Assembly: GCA_050049355.1 (NCBI GenBank)
Contig: JASFWK010000078.1
Coordinates: 1 to 9,644 of the forward strand
DNA: 9,644 nucleotides
Reading direction: 5' to 3'
DNA from: JASFWK01 sp050049355
GTDB lineage: Bacteria; Chloroflexota; Anaerolineae; B4-G1; DUEL01
Below the pieces are notes generated by a model. That model was not told the origin of the DNA. It made no database searches and saw nothing but the letters and a program-made list of their open reading frames with translations. The first letter of the stretch is position 1. Each line of letters opens with the position of its first letter. Positions 5,953-9,644 of the stretch are shown in pieces. Made by a program: the position numbers and the translations under genes.

Positions 5953-7242
5953 CGCCTTCGTCTCGATCTGCCGGACGCGTTCTCGCGTCACCCCAAACTC
6001 CTGGCCAACTTCCTCCAACGTGTGGGGCTGACCATCGTCGAGGCCGTATCGCATCTCCAACACCTTCCGCTCTCGCTCATCAAGGACGTCAAGAGCCGCG
6101 TGGATATGTTCCTCCATCAGCCTGCGTGACGTAGCATCGTCAGGGGCCGGGATCGTATCGTCCTCAATGAAGTCGGCCAACTGACTATCCTCTTCCCTGC
6201 CGACGGGCATCTCCAGGGACATTGGCTCTTGGGAGATGTTCATGATCCGCCGGACCTTGGCGGAGGCACGTTGGAGGCTCCGGTCCAACGTCGGCGGTAG
6301 GCTCGCCCCGGTTTCCTTCAGCTTCTTTATCGCCTGTGTCTCGGCTGGCTCAAGAAAACCCATCTCCAGCGCCAGTTCGGCGGGCGTTGGAGCGCGGCCG
6401 TACCTCTGGGTCAGACGGCGCTGGATCCGCGACAGCCGGTTGATGGTTTCAACCATATGCACCGGTATACGGATAGTACGGGATTGATCGGCGATAGCGC
6501 GCGTGATGGCCTGCCGCACCCACCAAGTGGCATAGGTGGAGAACTTGAATCCCTTGGTGTGATCGAACTTGTCAACTGCCCGGATCAGGCCGATATTCCC
6601 TTCTTGGATGAGGTCGAGAAAGGAGATGTTATGCCCAATGTACCGCTTTGCGATGTTGACGACCAGGCGAAGGTTCGCCTGGATCAGCACTTGCTGTGCG
6701 TCCGCTGCGCGATGATCGATGTCGGCCCAGTTCAGTTCCAGTGCGTCTTCGCCGGGGATGGAGTTGTGCAGCCGACGCCGCCCGGGGAGACGTTGCTCTT
6801 GCTCCCATGCCCCCCTGATGGTCTCCAACATCGGATCCGGCAGGAGGTACAGACGTATCAGGAGTTCCAGCAGCACCCGGGTCAACTCCGCCCATTCCTC
6901 ATCCTCGGTGACATTCCCCTGCTCCAGGAAATCAGAGGCATAGGAGAAGGAAGCGGCCGGCATAATGGCCCGTGAAAGGGCATCCGCCTCGCCCAGCAGT
7001 AGTCCCACGTCCGGAGGAGAGATCGAGCGCGCTTTGCAGATGCCCAACACCTCTTCCCAGAGGGAACAGGCGTGATCCACCAGCGCTGCACACGCCTCTC
7101 TGTGGGACGGGGATCGGCCCAGCTTCTCACTGAGTTCCTGTCGGCAGTCATCCAGTAGGTTGGCTGCCTCCCGGATGGTAGAAAGCCAAATCTCCTGGTG
7201 TGGCTCCAGGAGCTCTACCTGACCGATTTCTTGTAGGTACAT
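5896..7242 (-). CDS. rpoD: Primary RNA polymerase sigma factor RpoD/SigA
   Basis: Group 1 sigma-70 factor that directs core RNA polymerase to housekeeping promoters. From ATG 7242 it is 448 residues. Region 1.2 is MYLQEIGQVELLEPHQE (1-17), followed by about 165 residues of lineage-specific helix. Region 2 (about 184-254) contains ANLRLVVNIAKRYIG, DLIQEGNIGLIRAVDKFD and the -10 recognition helix with STYATWWVRQAITRAI. Region 3 (about 265-345) has a roughly 20-residue extra linker before QEPMSLEMPVG. Region 4 ends with the -35 recognition HTH, TLEEVGQEFGVTRERVRQIE (408-427), and RKLRDFLE. Region 1.1 is absent. The true start is probably six codons upstream: in-frame codons 7243-7260 encode (I)DDPVR, completing the conserved DDPVRMYLQEIG, and a good ribosome site precedes an ATA at 7260-7258. 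A TAG at 7293-7291 blocks further extension, and no ATG, GTG or TTG lies between. It is the second gene of a dnaG-rpoD operon. Confidence 0.96.
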   Translation of the reverse strand: MYLQEIGQVELLEPHQEIWLSTIREAANLLDDCRQELSEKLGRSPSHREACAALVDHACSLWEEVLGICKARSISPPDVGLLLGEADALSRAIMPAASFSYASDFLEQGNVTEDEEWAELTRVLLELLIRLYLLPDPMLETIRGAWEQEQRLPGRRRLHNSIPGEDALELNWADIDHRAADAQQVLIQANLRLVVNIAKRYIGHNISFLDLIQEGNIGLIRAVDKFDHTKGFKFSTYATWWVRQAITRAIADQSRTIRIPVHMVETINRLSRIQRRLTQRYGRAPTPAELALEMGFLEPAETQAIKKLKETGASLPPTLDRSLQRASAKVRRIMNISQEPMSLEMPVGREEDSQLADFIEDDTIPAPDDATSRRLMEEHIHAALDVLDERERKVLEMRYGLDDGQPHTLEEVGQEFGVTRERVRQIETKALRKLRHPGRSRKLRDFLE

Positions 7243-7268
7243 GCGGACTGGATCGTCTATCGTACCTG

Positions 7269-7275
7269 CTCCTTT
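7269..7275 (-). promoter_or_regulatory. Shine-Dalgarno site pointing to a non-ATG start of rpoD
   Basis: On the minus strand AAAGGAG (7275-7269) sits 8 nt before an in-frame ATA (7260-7258) and 26 nt before the first ATG (7242-7240). Nothing resembling a ribosome site lies close to that ATG. Initiation at ATA would give a protein beginning M-DDPVR-MYLQEIG, exactly restoring sigma region 1.2. ATA starts are rare, so a single-base assembly error (ATG read as ATA) is the main alternative. Confidence 0.6.
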
Positions 7276-7289
7276 CGATGGTACAGTTT

Positions 7290-7311
7290 CCTAACCTGCG
7301 GGAGGTTCAGG
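7290..7311 (-). other. Hairpin in the dnaG-rpoD intergenic region
   Basis: CCTAACCT (7290-7297) pairs with AGGTT-AGG (7303-7311, one bulged C at 7308) to form eight base pairs around a GCGGG loop. It lies 79-100 nt past the dnaG stop and just upstream of the rpoD ribosome site on the minus strand. No T run follows it on either strand, so it is not a convincing terminator. It could be an mRNA processing or stability element separating dnaG from rpoD expression. The role is inferred from position. Confidence 0.3.
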
Positions 7312-7380
7312 CTCAAAACTGTCCGGTAGCTGGGTCTCGAATCCTCTCCGGCACCAACCTGTTTGACTCTTCCTCGCGAG

Positions 7381-9255
7381 TCACGTTCCGCTGGCCTGGC
7401 GTCGACTGAGCGCGTGCTGGATCTGCAGGATGGCCCTGGCGTAGTCCAGGCAGGTCTCGCCGTGCTCCACCGCTTCCGAGAGGCCCTCTTCCTCCGCCTC
7501 CCGCGTCAGGGCCCGGAATTCCGCCTCCATTTGCTTAAGATGCCTCTGACGGAGACGGAGCGCGGCGGATACGGCCTCGCGTGTCCACTGATCATCTGAC
7601 AGATCCTCGCTCGCGGCCAGTAGTGACTCCAACCGATCGACGGCTACAGGGGGGAGGTCATCGCGCAACTGGCCCAGCGAGGGGGTCTCCTTCCTAGGCA
7701 GCGCTTCCCAGGCCTCAAAGAGCGCCCGGTAAACTGGATCGCTGAAGTCCTGTGCCTGCAAGGGGGAGAGCGTCATCTCCTCAAGTGTCTCGTTTGCCCG
7801 CTGCAGAAGCCAGGGACGGCGGAATAACCCGGTCAGACAGTACCCTTCCAGATCGGCCGACGGATGGCGGCGGGCACGGGCGTGGTCGGGCTGAGAGCGG
7901 GCGGACATCCGCTCAGCCCGGTGGAGCCGGCCCAGAACCGTTCGCTCCTCGATATGCAGTGTGCGAGCGATCTTCTGGGTGTAGACCTCGCGCTCAACCG
8001 GATCTGCGACATCTCGCAGGAGTGGGAGCATCTGCTCCACGATCCTTGCTTTCTCCTTGGCGTCCTCCAAATTAGCCTCAGCCACCAATCTCTGGAAGAC
8101 GAATTCGACAATGGGCGATGCCCCCTCGACCAGTTCCGCCCATCGATCGCGGTCACTCCCGATCAGATCGTCTGGATCGTGCCCCGGGGGGAGGCCGAGG
8201 ATACGAATCTCTGCTCCCAGACGGCCCTCGAAACCTACCAGACCACGAGGATCGAAAACGGGCTCCCTCTCTCGCTCGAGAGCCTCCCGGGCGACCTCGA
8301 GTCCGCGCAGTGTTGCCTGCGCGCCGGCGGCGTCAGCGTCGAGTGCCAGCACGAAGCGAGAGGTGTATCGATTCAATCGCCGCACCTGAGCTTCCGTGAG
8401 GGCGGTCCCCATCTGGGCCACCACGTTGCGGAATCCTGCCTGATGGGCTCGCATCACATCCATGTACCCCTCAACGATCACCACTCGATCCTCCCGCCGG
8501 ATCGCCTTTCGAGCCAGATAGAGCCCGTACAGAGTTCGGCTCTTATCGAAGATGGCCGTTCGAGGGGAGTTGATGTACTTTGGCCCCTCATCGGGATTGA
8601 GCGTGCGGGCCCCGAAGCCAATGGTCCGACCCCGTCGATCCCCAATTGGGATCATCAGTCGGTTGCGGAAGCGATCGTAAGCGCTGCCATCCTCCCGCCT
8701 GATCCGCAACCCCGCCTCTATCTGCTCCTCGGTTGAGAATTCCTTCTCGTCGAGATAAGCGCGCAGATGGTCCCATCCAGGGAGGCTGTAGCCCAGCTGA
8801 AATCGCTCAACCGTGTCGGAGTCTAGGCCTCGCTGGGCGACGTAGGCGCGGGCGGCCTGGGCCTCGGGCGCGTGTAGGAGCAGATGGTGGTAGTATTTGG
8901 CCGCTTCCGCAAGAACGGCGCGCAGCCTCTTGGCCTCTTCCTTTCTCTCGGCCTGGGCGGGTGTGGGAGGGCGCAGCTCCACCCCCGCTTGCTGCGCCAA
9001 CTCCTCCAGGGCCGTGCGAAAATCCCATCCCTCTCGCCTCATTACGAAAGAGAAGACGTCCCCTCCCTCGCTGCAGGCTCCGAAGCAGTGCCAGCGTTGG
9101 CTCTCCGGGAAGACGTAGAAGGAAGGGGTCTTCTCCGCGTGGAAGGGGCACAAAGCCCTGAAGTTGCGCCCCGTCTTCTTGAGGGGAAGGTAGGCGGCGA
9201 CAACCTCCGCGATGTCCAAGCGCTCTTTGACCTGGTCAACCACTCCCATTGTCAT
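7381..9255 (-). CDS. dnaG: DNA primase DnaG
   Basis: A 624-residue bacterial primase that synthesises RNA primers at the replication fork. The CHC2-type zinc domain is at the N-terminus, with ligands C36, H39, C57 and C61 (LCPFHAEKTPSF, then WHCFGACSEGGDVF). The last pair is spaced CX3C rather than the textbook CX2C; I recall CFGAC as common in Chloroflexota. The RNA polymerase core follows with YDRFRNRLMIPI (193-204) and GFGARTL. The TOPRIM domain holds VIVEGYMDV (259-267, catalytic E262) and the metal-binding LALDADAAG (303-311, D306 and D308). The C-terminal ~180 residues form the helical helicase-interaction region, which is poorly conserved as usual. The start is ATG 9255 or the ATG two codons later (9249); ribosome sites for both are weak. 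It is the first gene of the operon with rpoD, whose ATG lies 138 nt after the dnaG stop. No rpsU is seen upstream. Confidence 0.97.
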   Translation of the reverse strand: MTMGVVDQVKERLDIAEVVAAYLPLKKTGRNFRALCPFHAEKTPSFYVFPESQRWHCFGACSEGGDVFSFVMRREGWDFRTALEELAQQAGVELRPPTPAQAERKEEAKRLRAVLAEAAKYYHHLLLHAPEAQAARAYVAQRGLDSDTVERFQLGYSLPGWDHLRAYLDEKEFSTEEQIEAGLRIRREDGSAYDRFRNRLMIPIGDRRGRTIGFGARTLNPDEGPKYINSPRTAIFDKSRTLYGLYLARKAIRREDRVVIVEGYMDVMRAHQAGFRNVVAQMGTALTEAQVRRLNRYTSRFVLALDADAAGAQATLRGLEVAREALEREREPVFDPRGLVGFEGRLGAEIRILGLPPGHDPDDLIGSDRDRWAELVEGASPIVEFVFQRLVAEANLEDAKEKARIVEQMLPLLRDVADPVEREVYTQKIARTLHIEERTVLGRLHRAERMSARSQPDHARARRHPSADLEGYCLTGLFRRPWLLQRANETLEEMTLSPLQAQDFSDPVYRALFEAWEALPRKETPSLGQLRDDLPPVAVDRLESLLAASEDLSDDQWTREAVSAALRLRQRHLKQMEAEFRALTREAEEEGLSEAVEHGETCLDYARAILQIQHALSRRQASGT

Positions 9256-9306
9256 TGACTCTATTAGCTGAGACGCGCAGCAGTTATAGAAGCGTCGAAG
9301 GATGAT

Positions 9307-9366
9307 TCACCACAAGAGACCCGGGGACATCTCGTTGGGGCCGCGGCCTTCGCGTCTTCGTGGTGA
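9307..9366. repeat. Degenerate palindromic intergenic repeat in the dnaG leader
   Basis: On the minus strand the element begins TCACCACGAAGACGCGAAGG (9366-9347) and ends CTCTTGTGGTGA (9318-9307). The outer CACCAC/GTGGTG arms (9308-9313 with 9360-9365) are perfect, and the inner arms are imperfect. The CACCACGAAGACACGAAG-type sequence is one I recall as a frequent intergenic repeat end in environmental genomes, but no second copy is present here to prove it. It would lie inside the dnaG 5' leader, where it could fold as RNA. Confidence 0.4.
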
Positions 9367-9413
9367 GGGCCGACTTGGCTATCGTCCAATTGCGTAAGTC
9401 AAAGGTGGCACAT

Positions 9414-9442
9414 ATTGTACCGTAGTGCGGCGGAGGAGACAA
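9414..9442 (-). promoter_or_regulatory. Sigma-70 promoter of the dnaG-rpoD operon
   Basis: On the minus strand TTGTCT (9442-9437; 4 of 6 to the -35 consensus) is separated by exactly 17 bp from TACAAT (9419-9414; 5 of 6 to the -10 consensus). Transcription would begin near 9407, giving a leader of about 150 nt before dnaG. A small inverted repeat, GGCGGA (9429-9434) with TCCGCC (9453-9458), straddles the -35 box and could be an operator or a chance GC repeat. The use of TACAAT matches the regulator promoter elsewhere in the window. Confidence 0.7.
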
Positions 9443-9644
9443 GTTGGATCTCTCCGCCAACGCTCTAACCCTACGTGGGTAAGGCGGTGCATTACGGCTC
9501 TTGCACACTGTGTGGGCTGCTTGGGTTCCGCGAGGGGTCCCAACCAGGCATCAGCTTGAGCGCTGGCGGCTGTCTCCCCGCCAGGCTGTTCTGTCGAATG
9601 CCTGGATCTTGATCGTATCGGGGGTAGATGACACGAGCTTCCTC
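9443..9644. other. Gene-less end of window with a strong GC hairpin (9559-9587)
   Basis: No coding frame with convincing protein-like composition is seen here, and no tRNA or rRNA signature. CTGGCGG (9563-9569) and CCGCCAG (9578-9584) form a perfect 7-bp stem with an 8-nt loop. It extends by AGC/GCT (9559-9561 with 9585-9587) past one bulged G. No T run follows on either strand. A weaker inverted repeat, TTGGG...CCCAA, lies just upstream (about 9519-9543). An ATG at 9628 with an upstream G run could open a gene beyond the window, but only a few codons are visible. Confidence 0.3.

Noticed and set aside
7864..8736. 290-aa plus-strand frame antisense to dnaG
   Set aside because: It lies wholly inside dnaG, whose catalytic motifs are unambiguous; a long antisense frame is expected from GC-rich codon structure.
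9284..9508. 74-aa minus-strand frame upstream of dnaG
   Set aside because: It spans the dnaG promoter and the palindromic repeat, and its composition is not protein-like.
9628..9644. ATG at 9628 as the start of a divergent gene
   Set aside because: Only five codons are visible, so a gene cannot be supported.
1..9644. CRISPR array, insertion sequence, tRNA or rRNA genes
   Set aside because: No regularly spaced repeats, transposase motifs, or tRNA/rRNA signatures were seen on either strand.

Overview
The window looks like a chromosomal segment of a GC-rich bacterium, most likely a member of the Chloroflexota (Anaerolineae or a related lineage). Three things point there, all judged from remembered family patterns rather than a search. 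The DnaG zinc motif reads CFGAC. The primary sigma factor has an extended 3.0-3.1 linker before QEPMSLEMPVG. A very large regulator carries a MalT/LuxR-type ATPase, TPR repeats and a SARP/BTAD C-terminus.

Layout. (1) Positions 2-796 (+) hold the 3' two-thirds of a MiaB-type tRNA methylthiotransferase. (2) Positions 797-1027 are a regulatory stretch with a near-consensus sigma-70 promoter (851-878), a 9-bp inverted repeat and a 9-bp direct repeat. (3) Positions 1028-4255 (+) encode the 1075-residue STAND/TPR/BTAD regulator, closed by a strong intrinsic terminator (4292-4325). (4) Positions 4326-5952 (+) are a small accessory block: a tandem 12-bp-period direct repeat, a 56-residue one-TM peptide with a Gly-rich tail, a 106-residue protein resembling the leader-like proteins of the NHLP clan (a RiPP precursor-type fold), a run of consecutive stem-loops, and an unrecognised 174-residue protein whose end overlaps the sigma factor gene tail to tail. 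(5) Positions 5896-9255 (-) are the housekeeping pair dnaG then rpoD, the classic macromolecular-synthesis arrangement, driven by a recognisable promoter at 9414-9442. (6) Positions 9256-9644 contain no gene that can be supported. They hold the dnaG leader, a degenerate palindromic repeat and a strong GC hairpin.

Interpretation. miaB, dnaG and rpoD are core genes and appear ordinary, apart from the rpoD start: the best Shine-Dalgarno points to an ATA codon six codons upstream of the first ATG. The unusual part is the 1.0-5.9 kb block. A TPR-bearing activator, the kind of architecture that can sense ligands or peptides, sits directly before two short genes encoding a membrane peptide and an NHLP-like leader protein. 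No RiPP modifying enzyme, transporter or protease is visible here, so a peptide signalling or peptide natural-product role is a hypothesis only.
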